Of a DNA stretch of 12,379 nt, positions 6,993 to 12,379 are shown one piece after another. Location of the stretch: assembly GCA_050693035.1 (NCBI GenBank), contig JBOGWB010000042.1, forward strand, positions 1 to 12,379, written 5' to 3'. The notes below the pieces were generated by a model that had not been told where the DNA came from, made no database searches, and saw only the letters and a list, made by a program, of their open reading frames with translations. A program made the translations under genes and the position numbers. The stretch comes from DASYVD01 sp050693035. Lineage in GTDB: Bacteria; Actinomycetota; UBA4738; CALAEC01. The stretch's first letter is position 1; every line of letters starts with the position of its first letter.

Positions 6993-8086
6993 CGCGCCGG
7001 GCCCTGGCCGGACTCGGACCGGGGGGCTAGCTGGCCCGGCCGTCGGCGAGGCGCGAGCCGCCTTCGCGCGAACCGCGACACGGCTTCGTTGAGCGCCTCG
7101 TGAGCCTCGACGAACACGGCGTGTCCGGCGCCGGGAAGGAGGAGATGGCGGCCTCGCCGGAGCCGGGAGGCCATGGCCACCGAGTCCGCCGGGCTCATCA
7201 GGCGATCCCGCGCCCCCGCCACGACCAGCGCGGGGACAGCGATGCGGTCGAGGTCGGGACGGGCGTCGTAGCCGTTCATGGTGCGGAAAGTATCAGCCCG
7301 CACTTCCGAGGGCACGGAGGCGATGATGTCGCGCATGAACCTCACGTGCGAAGGAAGGGGGCGTTCCCCGAACCCCACCCTCACCACGCGATACGAGAGG
7401 CGTGAGACCTGCGGCATCCCGACGTCTCGCCACAGCACGCGATCGGTGAAGCCGCTCCGCACGACACGATCCATCATCCCGGCCAGGACCCTGGCCTCGA
7501 TCCCCGCCCAGGGCCACCGCCCGGCGACGGCCCGAGCCACGTGCATCAGCGGCGTCGACGCCAGCACGACCCCGCGGATCCGTCGCTTGGCCGTCTCGGC
7601 GTGCTTCGCCAGGTACCGGATGGTGACGGCGCCACCGAAGCTGTTTCCGACCAGGACGATCTCACCTCGGGGGTGAGCATCGACGACCGCCGCCAGCGCG
7701 TCCGTCGCGTGGTCGAGGGAGAGGTGGTCGCTCGGAGGCGCTTCCGAGTGGCCGTGCCCCGGCAGATCCCAGGTGACCAGAGCGAAATGACGCCCGGCGA
7801 GATCGCGCTTCTGATAGTGCCAGGCGGCCTCGGTCATGCACCAGCCGTGGGTGAGCAGCACGGTCCCGGAGATCCCGGGTCCGGTCTTCCCCGGGAACCG
7901 GTCCGTGTACACGCGTGTCCCGCCCGGTCCGGCGATGGTGGAGGGTTCGCCCCGGATCGCGCCGAGTGCCTCGGCGGCTTCGGGGTCGTGCCGTCTCCCA
8001 TCGCCTCGAGTGACGAGGCGCCCGGCTGCGGACGCTGCGACAAGCGTGCCCAGCGAGGAGGCCAGGAACCGATGGCCGCGCCTCAC
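6989..8086 (-). CDS. Alpha/beta hydrolase, probably membrane-anchored
   Basis: A 365-residue alpha/beta-hydrolase-fold protein. The triad reads clearly: Ser149 in GNSFGG, Asp294 in GARDRLMSP and His322 in PGAGHAVF, with oxyanion motif THGW (79-82) and DLPGHGHS (107-114) after strand 4. Residues 2-25 (arginines followed by a hydrophobic stretch) look like a signal anchor. I chose the GTG at 8086 because GGAG lies 9 nt upstream and the anchor then begins immediately; the longer frame from 8176 lacks a ribosome site and adds an Arg/Ala-rich segment of no recognisable type. The C-terminus is a basic Arg/Pro-rich tail. It is probably an esterase or lipase-like enzyme; the substrate cannot be told. 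It is first in a two-gene operon with the rhomboid gene. Confidence 0.87.
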   Translation of the reverse strand: MRRGHRFLASSLGTLVAASAAGRLVTRGDGRRHDPEAAEALGAIRGEPSTIAGPGGTRVYTDRFPGKTGPGISGTVLLTHGWCMTEAAWHYQKRDLAGRHFALVTWDLPGHGHSEAPPSDHLSLDHATDALAAVVDAHPRGEIVLVGNSFGGAVTIRYLAKHAETAKRRIRGVVLASTPLMHVARAVAGRWPWAGIEARVLAGMMDRVVRSGFTDRVLWRDVGMPQVSRLSYRVVRVGFGERPLPSHVRFMRDIIASVPSEVRADTFRTMNGYDARPDLDRIAVPALVVAGARDRLMSPADSVAMASRLRRGRHLLLPGAGHAVFVEAHEALNEAVSRFARRRLAPRRRPGQLAPRSESGQGPAR

Positions 8087-8268
8087 GGGGTCAATCTCCG
8101 GGCACCCTGCACCCCGGGCTGCGGGAGAGCCTCGGCGCGCGAAGCCGGCGCGCTGAGAATGCGCGCGAGCCCCCACGAAGCGTCCGCTCGTCCCGCCGCC
8201 TGCTTGCCACGCGGTGCCGGCGCACGAGGAAACGGGCCCAGAGAGGTCCCCGCCCGCGCCGCCGGCGG

Positions 8269-8274
8269 ATTATA
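8269..8274 (-). promoter_or_regulatory. Consensus -10 (TATAAT) facing the hydrolase-rhomboid operon
   Basis: Read on the minus strand, 8274-8269 is a perfect TATAAT, unusual in DNA this GC-rich. Transcription would begin near 8262 and give a leader of about 176 nt before the GTG at 8086. No matching -35 was found 16-18 nt upstream. The leader has several GC-rich inverted repeats but no RNA motif I recognise. Confidence 0.45.
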
Positions 8275-8288
8275 CCCTTACCTGCGAT

Positions 8289-8297
8289 TGCTATCCT
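8289..8297 (+). promoter_or_regulatory. Extended -10 promoter for the tlyA-nadK operon
   Basis: TGCTATCCT (8289-8297) reads as an extended -10 (TG, one base, TATCCT). Transcription would start near 8304, 16 nt before the ATG at 8320, leaving a good Shine-Dalgarno (AAGAAGGGGGG) in the leader. A 6-bp inverted repeat, CCTTCT (8295-8300) and AGAAGG (8306-8311), overlaps the -10 and the Shine-Dalgarno and could be an operator. This promoter lies back to back with the minus-strand TATAAT. Confidence 0.5.
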
Positions 8298-8319
8298 TCT
8301 CGACAAGAAGGGGGGACGG

Positions 8320-8808
8320 ATGCTCGACGGCGTTCGAAGGTTCGTGCGCGAGAGGTTCGAGAGGGTCTCGTCCAGGCGGCCCGAGGACCTGGCGCGGTCG
8401 GTTGCGCAGCAGGGGCAGGCGAAGAGGGAACAGGCAACGCGCATCGCCGGCGACGTCGTGGAGTGGTCCAGGAAGAACCTCGAGCTCGTCACCGAGGTGG
8501 TTCAGCGCGAGGTACGCCGCCAGATCGCCCGGCTCGGGGTGGCCACCAAGGAAGAGACCAGGGCTCTCCAGAGACGGGTTCGCGACCTCGAGGCGGGGGG
8601 CGCCGCGAAGAAGACACCGGCCCGGAAAACGGTCGCCAAGAGCACGGCGAAGAGGCCGGCCGCCAAGGCGTCCGCCAAGAAGACGGCTGCCCGGCCCGCC
8701 GCTGGGAAGAGCACCCAGACGGTTTCCGCCAAGAAGCCCGCGAGCCGGCAGAGCGGCGCGAAGAAGACCACCGCCCGGAAGAGCGCCAGACCGGCCAAGC
8801 GGGGGTGA
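8320..8808 (+). CDS. Phasin-like helical protein with histone H1-like Lys/Ala tail
   Basis: A 162-residue basic protein in two parts. Residues 1-92 are predicted helical and end in GVATKEETRALQRRVRDLEA (73-92), the pattern seen at the end of phasin (PhaF/PhaI-type) domains. Residues 95-162 form a low-complexity tail of Lys, Ala, Thr, Ser, Arg and Pro with 15 lysines, 7 arginines and no acidic residues, like histone H1 or the PhaF tail. PhaF proteins bind polyester granules and DNA. I infer a nucleoid- or granule-associated role, but no PHA synthesis gene is in the window and other basic-tailed nucleoid proteins remain possible. AAGAAGGGGGG supplies a strong ribosome site. The stop overlaps the tlyA GTG (GTGA), so this is the first gene of the tlyA-nadK operon, where M. 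tuberculosis has the small unknown gene Rv1693. Confidence 0.85.
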   Translation: MLDGVRRFVRERFERVSSRRPEDLARSVAQQGQAKREQATRIAGDVVEWSRKNLELVTEVVQREVRRQIARLGVATKEETRALQRRVRDLEAGGAAKKTPARKTVAKSTAKRPAAKASAKKTAARPAAGKSTQTVSAKKPASRQSGAKKTTARKSARPAKRG

Positions 8809-9602
8809 GGCGTCGTCTCGACGCCGAGCTGGTTCGCCGCGGCCTGGCCGGCTCGCTCGGTGAGGCCAGGGAGAGGATCCTCTCGGGAAGGGTCACCGTG
8901 GGAGGCCGGCCCGCGCACAAGGCCGGATCGCTCGTGGCCGACGACGAACCCCTCGACGTCTCAGGGCCGGGACGCCCCTTCGCCTCTCGCGGGGGCGAGA
9001 AGCTCGCCCCGGCGCTCGACCGCTTCCGCATCGACCCTTCGGGGCGGAGGTGTCTTGACGCCGGCGCGTCGACCGGAGGGTTTACCGACGTCCTCCTGGA
9101 GCGGGGCGCCGCGCACGTCATCGCCGTCGACGTCGGCTACGGACAGCTGGCCTGGCACCTTCGCACCGATCCTCGGGTGATGGTGATGGATCGAACGAAC
9201 GTCCGGGACCTGCGAGGGCGCGACCTTCCCTATCGGCCCGACCTGGTGGTGGCCGACCTCTCGTTCATCTCGCTCGAGAAGGTGGTCCCGGCGCTGACCG
9301 GCGTCGCCGCCCGACACGCCGACCTGGTGCTCCTGATCAAGCCCCAGTTCGAAGCGGCGCGTGCGGATGTCGCCGGCGGGGGAGTGGTCGTCGATCCGGA
9401 GATCCGCCGTCGCGCCGTGGAGGCGGTGGCGGCGGCGTGCCGCGATGCGGGCGCGGGGCCCTTCGACGTGGCCGCTTCGCCCCTCCTCGGGCCGGCCGGC
9501 AACGTGGAGATCTTCCTGTGGGCGCGGAACGGCGAGTCCGGGCGACAGCTGGACATCGAGGCCGCCTTCAGACAAGCGCCCGCACGCGGGAGGCACGCGT
9601 GA
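8805..9602 (+). CDS. tlyA: TlyA-type rRNA cytidine-2'-O-methyltransferase
   Basis: A 265-residue protein, close to the 268 of M. tuberculosis TlyA. An N-terminal S4 RNA-binding domain (residues 4-52) is followed by a FtsJ/RrmJ-like Rossmann methyltransferase domain. SAM motif I is DAGASTGGFTD (85-95). The catalytic K-D-K-E set is readable: Lys66 (RGGEKL), Asp151 (VADLSF), Lys179 (LIKPQFE) and Glu235 (GNVEIF). The family methylates ribose 2'-O of 23S C1920 and, in the longer type, also 16S C1409, which affects capreomycin sensitivity. The interdomain linker, RXWV in M. tuberculosis, reads RPFA here (57-60). The GTG start overlaps the preceding stop codon in GTGA, and the next gene overlaps its own stop the same way, so translation is coupled across three genes. 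Confidence 0.95.
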   Translation: MRRRLDAELVRRGLAGSLGEARERILSGRVTVGGRPAHKAGSLVADDEPLDVSGPGRPFASRGGEKLAPALDRFRIDPSGRRCLDAGASTGGFTDVLLERGAAHVIAVDVGYGQLAWHLRTDPRVMVMDRTNVRDLRGRDLPYRPDLVVADLSFISLEKVVPALTGVAARHADLVLLIKPQFEAARADVAGGGVVVDPEIRRRAVEAVAAACRDAGAGPFDVAASPLLGPAGNVEIFLWARNGESGRQLDIEAAFRQAPARGRHA

Positions 9603-10456
9603 GGTTCGGGTTCGTCGTACACGGAGGGCGCCCCACGGCGATCGACGCCGCCTCGCGTCTGGTGGCGTGGTGCGGGGACCGCGGGATCGGCACGCGCAGC
9701 CTGAAGGCGGTCGATATCGGAGCCGACGAGTCCGAGGACGAGGAGCGGTTCTCCGACGGCCTCGACCTCGTGATCTCCTTCGGCGGCGACGGGACGCTCC
9801 TCCGGGCCGCGCACCAGGCCAATCGGGCCGACGTGCCGCTCCTCGGGGTGAACGTGGGGAGGCTGGGGTTCCTCACCGAGGCTACTCCTGAGGAAGCACC
9901 GGAGGTTCTCGGGTCGTTCCTCGAAGGGAACATCGAGGTGCAGGAGCGCCTCGCCCTCGTCGCGGAGGCCGAGGGCACGCCGTGGGACGAGCCGCAGTGG
10001 GCGCTGAACGAAGTCATCGTGGAGAAGACCGCGCGTCACCGGCTGGTGACGCTGGCGACGATGGTGGGAGAGGACCACGTCACGACGTTCTCCGCCGACG
10101 GAGTGATCGTTGCCACGCCGACCGGCTCGACCGCCTATTCCTTCTCCGCCCGCGGACCCATCGTGTCCCCGCGGCTGCAGTGCCTCGTGCTCACGCCGGT
10201 GTCCCCCCACATGGTGTTCGACCGCCCGCTGGTCGTGGCTCCCGACGAGCAGGTCGTGCTGGAGGTCAAGGGGGTGGAGCCGGGGCTCCTCTCCGCGGAC
10301 GGCCGCCCCGGCCTCGAGATGCCCATCGGGTCGCGGGTGCGGATCCGGCGCGCCGACCGGCCGGCTCGTTTGTTGCGCCGGAAGGGGACCGAGACCTTCT
10401 ACTCCCTGCTCAGACGGAAGTTCGCTCTTCCGTCGGAGCCCCCGGGAGGGAGCTGA
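9599..10456 (+). CDS. nadK: NAD kinase
   Basis: A 285-residue ATP (or polyphosphate) NAD kinase that makes NADP, a cytoplasmic housekeeping enzyme. The catalytic GGDGT motif is at residues 62-66 (Asp64), NEVIVEK at 137-143 (Asn137-Glu138 bind NAD), and TPTGSTAYSFSARGPIV at 173-189 is the conserved family block. The C-terminus, with ETFYSLLRRK (265-274), matches NadK proteins. The GTG at 9599 overlaps the tlyA stop and has GGGAGG about 5 nt upstream; the frame is open further upstream but overlaps tlyA and adds nothing of the family. The length is typical. It is followed 2 nt after its stop by the PerM-like gene. Confidence 0.96.
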   Translation: MRFGFVVHGGRPTAIDAASRLVAWCGDRGIGTRSLKAVDIGADESEDEERFSDGLDLVISFGGDGTLLRAAHQANRADVPLLGVNVGRLGFLTEATPEEAPEVLGSFLEGNIEVQERLALVAEAEGTPWDEPQWALNEVIVEKTARHRLVTLATMVGEDHVTTFSADGVIVATPTGSTAYSFSARGPIVSPRLQCLVLTPVSPHMVFDRPLVVAPDEQVVLEVKGVEPGLLSADGRPGLEMPIGSRVRIRRADRPARLLRRKGTETFYSLLRRKFALPSEPPGGS

Positions 10457-10458
10457 GC

Positions 10459-11604
10459 GTGCCAGAGCGGCGTGACGCCGCCCCTCTCTGGCGGGAGCGG
10501 TGGCCCCCGACGTCCTATTGGATGAAGGCGGCGGCCGGCGTGCTGGTCGTCATCTTCCTGGCCAACATGCTCCTGCGCGTCCAGAACGTGCTCATCCTCC
10601 TCCTGGTCTCCCTGGTGCTGGCCATCGGGTTCCAGCCGGCCGTCCAGTGGCTCATGAGCCGAGGCCTCCCCCGGGGCGTGGCGGTCGCCAGCATCTTCCT
10701 CACGGGGCTGGTGATCGTGGCCGGTTTCCTGGCCCTGGTCCTTCCGATCGTGATCCGGGAGGTGGCGGAGCTCGTCGCCGCGGCTCCGGGCTACCTGGCT
10801 CGGGCGCAGCGGGATAGCCCCCTCCTCGCGGACCTGGACCAGCGGTTCAACCTGGTGGAGGGACTCCAGTCACTGGGCCGCAACCTTCCCACGACCGTCC
10901 TGTCCTTCGTCCGAAGCTTCACCGCCTTCGTCTTCAACACGCTGACCGTGTTCATCCTGACGATCTACTTCGCCACGGCCATGCCCGGCATCCGACGGGG
11001 CGTGGCGGAGTTGCTGGAGCGAGAGCGCCGGAAGGACTTCGAGGGCATCCTGGAGGAGTCCATCCAGCGCGTGGGCGGCTACGTGCTGGGACAGCTCAGC
11101 CTCGGCGCCATCGCCGGGGTGACGTCGTTCATCGCGCTGTCCCTTCTCGGCATCCCGTACGCGGCGGCGCTGGCGTTCTGGGTGGCCCTCACGGACCTGA
11201 TCCCCACGATCGGCGCGCTCCTCGGGGCGCTCGTGGGGGTGGTGGTGGCGGCGTTCGTCGGGCTCCCGCAGTTCATCGGGACGGCGGCGTTCTTCCTCGT
11301 CTACCAGCAGGTGGAGAACTACCTCATCGGGCCGAGAGTGATGCGCCGGGCCATCGACATGTCGGCGGCGACCGTGATCACCGCGGTGCTCATCGGCGGA
11401 AGCCTCGCCGGGTTCGTCGGAGCGCTCCTCGCGCTCCCCGTCGCGGCCATCATCAAGATCGCGGTGCGGGAGTTGTTCGTGGAGCATCGCCTGGCCCGAG
11501 TCCGGGAGGCAGACGCGGAGCTGGACGCGGAGCGGGTGGGAACGCCGGGATCGAAGCCTACGGGCGGCCGGTCGAAGGCTCGAACCTCCAAGCGACCGGG
11601 GTGA
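10459..11604 (+). CDS. AI-2E/PerM family membrane protein
   Basis: A 381-residue polytopic membrane protein with hydrophobic segments near residues 23-40, 43-60, 75-100, 155-175, 208-232, 236-270 (probably two), 273-290 and 305-338. Family hallmarks are LIPTIGALLGA (247-257), the YQQVENYLIGPRVM block (282-295) and GALLALPVAAIIKI (321-334). The family is annotated as AI-2 exporters or PerM permeases, but substrates of most members are unknown and some act as Na+/H+ antiporters, so transport of something is all I claim. The C-terminal 40 residues are charged and end in a Lys/Arg/Ser/Thr-rich tail, likely cytoplasmic. The GTG at 10459 lies 2 nt past the nadK stop with GGAG 6 nt upstream. It interrupts the nadK-recN adjacency usual in actinobacteria. 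Confidence 0.9.
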   Translation: MPERRDAAPLWRERWPPTSYWMKAAAGVLVVIFLANMLLRVQNVLILLLVSLVLAIGFQPAVQWLMSRGLPRGVAVASIFLTGLVIVAGFLALVLPIVIREVAELVAAAPGYLARAQRDSPLLADLDQRFNLVEGLQSLGRNLPTTVLSFVRSFTAFVFNTLTVFILTIYFATAMPGIRRGVAELLERERRKDFEGILEESIQRVGGYVLGQLSLGAIAGVTSFIALSLLGIPYAAALAFWVALTDLIPTIGALLGALVGVVVAAFVGLPQFIGTAAFFLVYQQVENYLIGPRVMRRAIDMSAATVITAVLIGGSLAGFVGALLALPVAAIIKIAVRELFVEHRLARVREADAELDAERVGTPGSKPTGGRSKARTSKRPG

Positions 11605-11622
11605 TCCGTCGGCGGCCGGCGG

Positions 11623-11628
11623 TAGTAT
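11623..11628 (+). promoter_or_regulatory. TANNNT -10-like element before recN
   Basis: TAGTAT ends 9 nt before the recN ATG at 11638, in a 33-nt gap after the PerM-like gene. Transcription from here would leave a leader of only 2-3 nt. The only Shine-Dalgarno-like bases (GGAG) sit 1 nt from the ATG, too close to work normally. Read-through from the upstream operon is also possible. Confidence 0.3.
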
Positions 11629-11637
11629 CCGCGGAGC

Positions 11638-12379
11638 ATGCTCCTCGAGCTTCACATCTCCGGCCTCGGCGTGATCGAGGACGTCTCCCTTTCGCTGTCG
11701 GGTGGCCTCAACGTGCTCACCGGCGAGACCGGCACCGGCAAGACCATGGTCACCGTGGGACTGGCTCTGGCTCTGGGACGGCGGGCACAGGCCACCATGG
11801 TGCGTTCGGGCGCCGGGAAGGCCACGGTGGAGGCCCGGTTCGATGTGGCCGCTCGCTCGGAGATGGGCGAATGGGCGGAAGAAGGAGAGCTGATCCTGGC
11901 CCGGACGGTGAGTGAGGACGGCCGGTCCACCGCCCGGGCGGGCGGCCAGCTCGCACCGGTGTCGACCCTGGCGGAGCTGTCGGCGGGCCTGGTGGAGATC
12001 CACGGCCAGCACCAGGGTCAGCGGCTCCTCGACCCCGCCGCCCACCTGGACTTCCTGGACCGGTTCTGCGGCCAGGGACACGCGGCCGAGCTGAACCGAT
12101 ACCGCGAGGTGTTCGGGCGGCTCCGGGCGGCTCGGGAGCGACTGGGGCGTCTCGACGAGCAGGCTCGGGAACGGGAACGCGACAAGGACCTCCTCGCCTA
12201 TCAGGTTCGCGAGATCGAAGCCGCTCAGATCGCGGCAGGGGAGACCGAGGAGCTCGCCGCCGAGGAGTCGCGACTGGCCCACGCGGAGCGCATCCTCGAG
12301 AGGGTGGCCGAGGCCCGGACGGCGCTGTCCGACGAGGGCGGCGCGGCCGACGCCCTGGCCGCCGCGGCCGCGGCGGTGG
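11638..12379 (+). CDS. recN: DNA repair protein RecN, N-terminal part
   Basis: The gene runs off the right edge; 247 codons are present of an expected 550-590. The product begins MLLELHISGLGVIEDVSLSL, the typical RecN opening, with the Walker A motif GETGTGKT at residues 29-36 and EIHGQHQ at 120-126, a RecN/SMC-like head motif. From about residue 140 the sequence is a charged, Arg/Glu/Leu-rich coiled coil, as in SMC-family ATPases. RecN acts in double-strand-break repair, holding DNA near break sites. Most RecN proteins have Ala at the fifth Walker A position; here it is Thr, which should still bind ATP. Downstream of nadK is its usual actinobacterial place, though here the PerM-like gene intervenes. 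The ABC signature and Walker B lie beyond the window. Confidence 0.95.
   Translation, partial: MLLELHISGLGVIEDVSLSLSGGLNVLTGETGTGKTMVTVGLALALGRRAQATMVRSGAGKATVEARFDVAARSEMGEWAEEGELILARTVSEDGRSTARAGGQLAPVSTLAELSAGLVEIHGQHQGQRLLDPAAHLDFLDRFCGQGHAAELNRYREVFGRLRAARERLGRLDEQARERERDKDLLAYQVREIEAAQIAAGETEELAAEESRLAHAERILERVAEARTALSDEGGAADALAAAAAAV

Noticed and set aside
8087..8176. Longer start for the alpha/beta hydrolase at 8176.
   Set aside because: No Shine-Dalgarno there; the added residues are Arg/Ala/Gly-rich with no recognisable domain, and the GTG at 8086 has GGAG 9 nt upstream followed at once by a signal anchor.
8087..8319. Possible structured RNA gene (RNase P, SRP RNA or tRNA) in the largest intergenic gap.
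   Set aside because: None of the conserved core sequences of these RNAs could be found on either strand.
7541..8863. A 440-codon open frame on the plus strand across the 8087-8319 gap.
   Set aside because: It overlaps the hydrolase gene antisense and the phasin-like gene in another frame; its composition is shadow-like and it lacks a ribosome site.
11570..11637. Possible SOS (LexA) operator upstream of recN, suggested by two TCGAA blocks.
   Set aside because: The blocks are direct, not inverted, and spaced unlike the actinobacterial TCGAAC...GTTCGA operator.
10870..12282. A 470-codon open frame on the minus strand.
   Set aside because: It lies opposite the PerM-like gene and recN, which both have clear family motifs; its own translation is Arg/Glu/His-rich shadow sequence.

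Overview
The window is a gene-dense, strongly GC-rich stretch of bacterial chromosome. Codon third positions are dominated by G and C, GTG starts are common, and genes inside operons overlap by 4 bases (ATGA or GTGA). The order TPR protein, HAD-IIA phosphatase, small basic protein, tlyA, nadK, recN matches the Mycobacterium tuberculosis Rv1691-Rv1696 neighbourhood as I remember it. That suggests an actinobacterium, probably an uncultured or deep-branching lineage because three extra blocks interrupt the order. I saw no phage, insertion sequence, CRISPR array, rRNA or tRNA.

Layout. Bases 1-1395 (minus): a membrane-anchored extracellular protein with a 15-proline stalk, overlapping by ATGA the start of a lipoprotein that runs off the left edge. 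Bases 1557-2723 (minus): a DUF1015 protein. It is divergent from a 122-residue TPR protein (2748-3116, plus), with only 24 bp between the two start codons. Bases 3209-4957 (plus): a secreted X-Pro dipeptidyl-peptidase-like (S15/CocE) hydrolase. Bases 5014-6261 (plus): a HAD-IIA phosphatase fused to a full GNAT domain. Bases 6258-8086 (minus): a coupled pair, alpha/beta hydrolase then rhomboid protease, converging on the HAD gene so that both stop codons share one CTAG. Bases 8320-11604 (plus): a tight operon of a phasin-like protein with a histone H1-like tail, tlyA (rRNA 2'-O-methyltransferase), nadK (NAD kinase) and a PerM/AI-2E-family membrane protein. recN (DNA repair ATPase) begins at 11638 and runs off the right edge.

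How the genes work together. The right half is housekeeping: ribosome modification, NADP supply and recombination repair, with a possible granule- or nucleoid-binding protein at its head. The left half is mostly cell-surface or export functions plus conserved proteins of unknown role. Several transcription-unit heads have a TA-rich -10-like hexamer 6-10 nt before the start codon and no well-placed Shine-Dalgarno, which suggests leaderless or near-leaderless mRNAs. Operon-internal genes instead use overlapping starts, some with clear Shine-Dalgarno sequences.

I found no convincing new defence or mobile system. The most interesting items are the HAD-GNAT fusion, the PhaF-like small protein in the tlyA operon, the 24-bp divergent promoter, and the polyproline-stalked surface protein paired with a lipoprotein.
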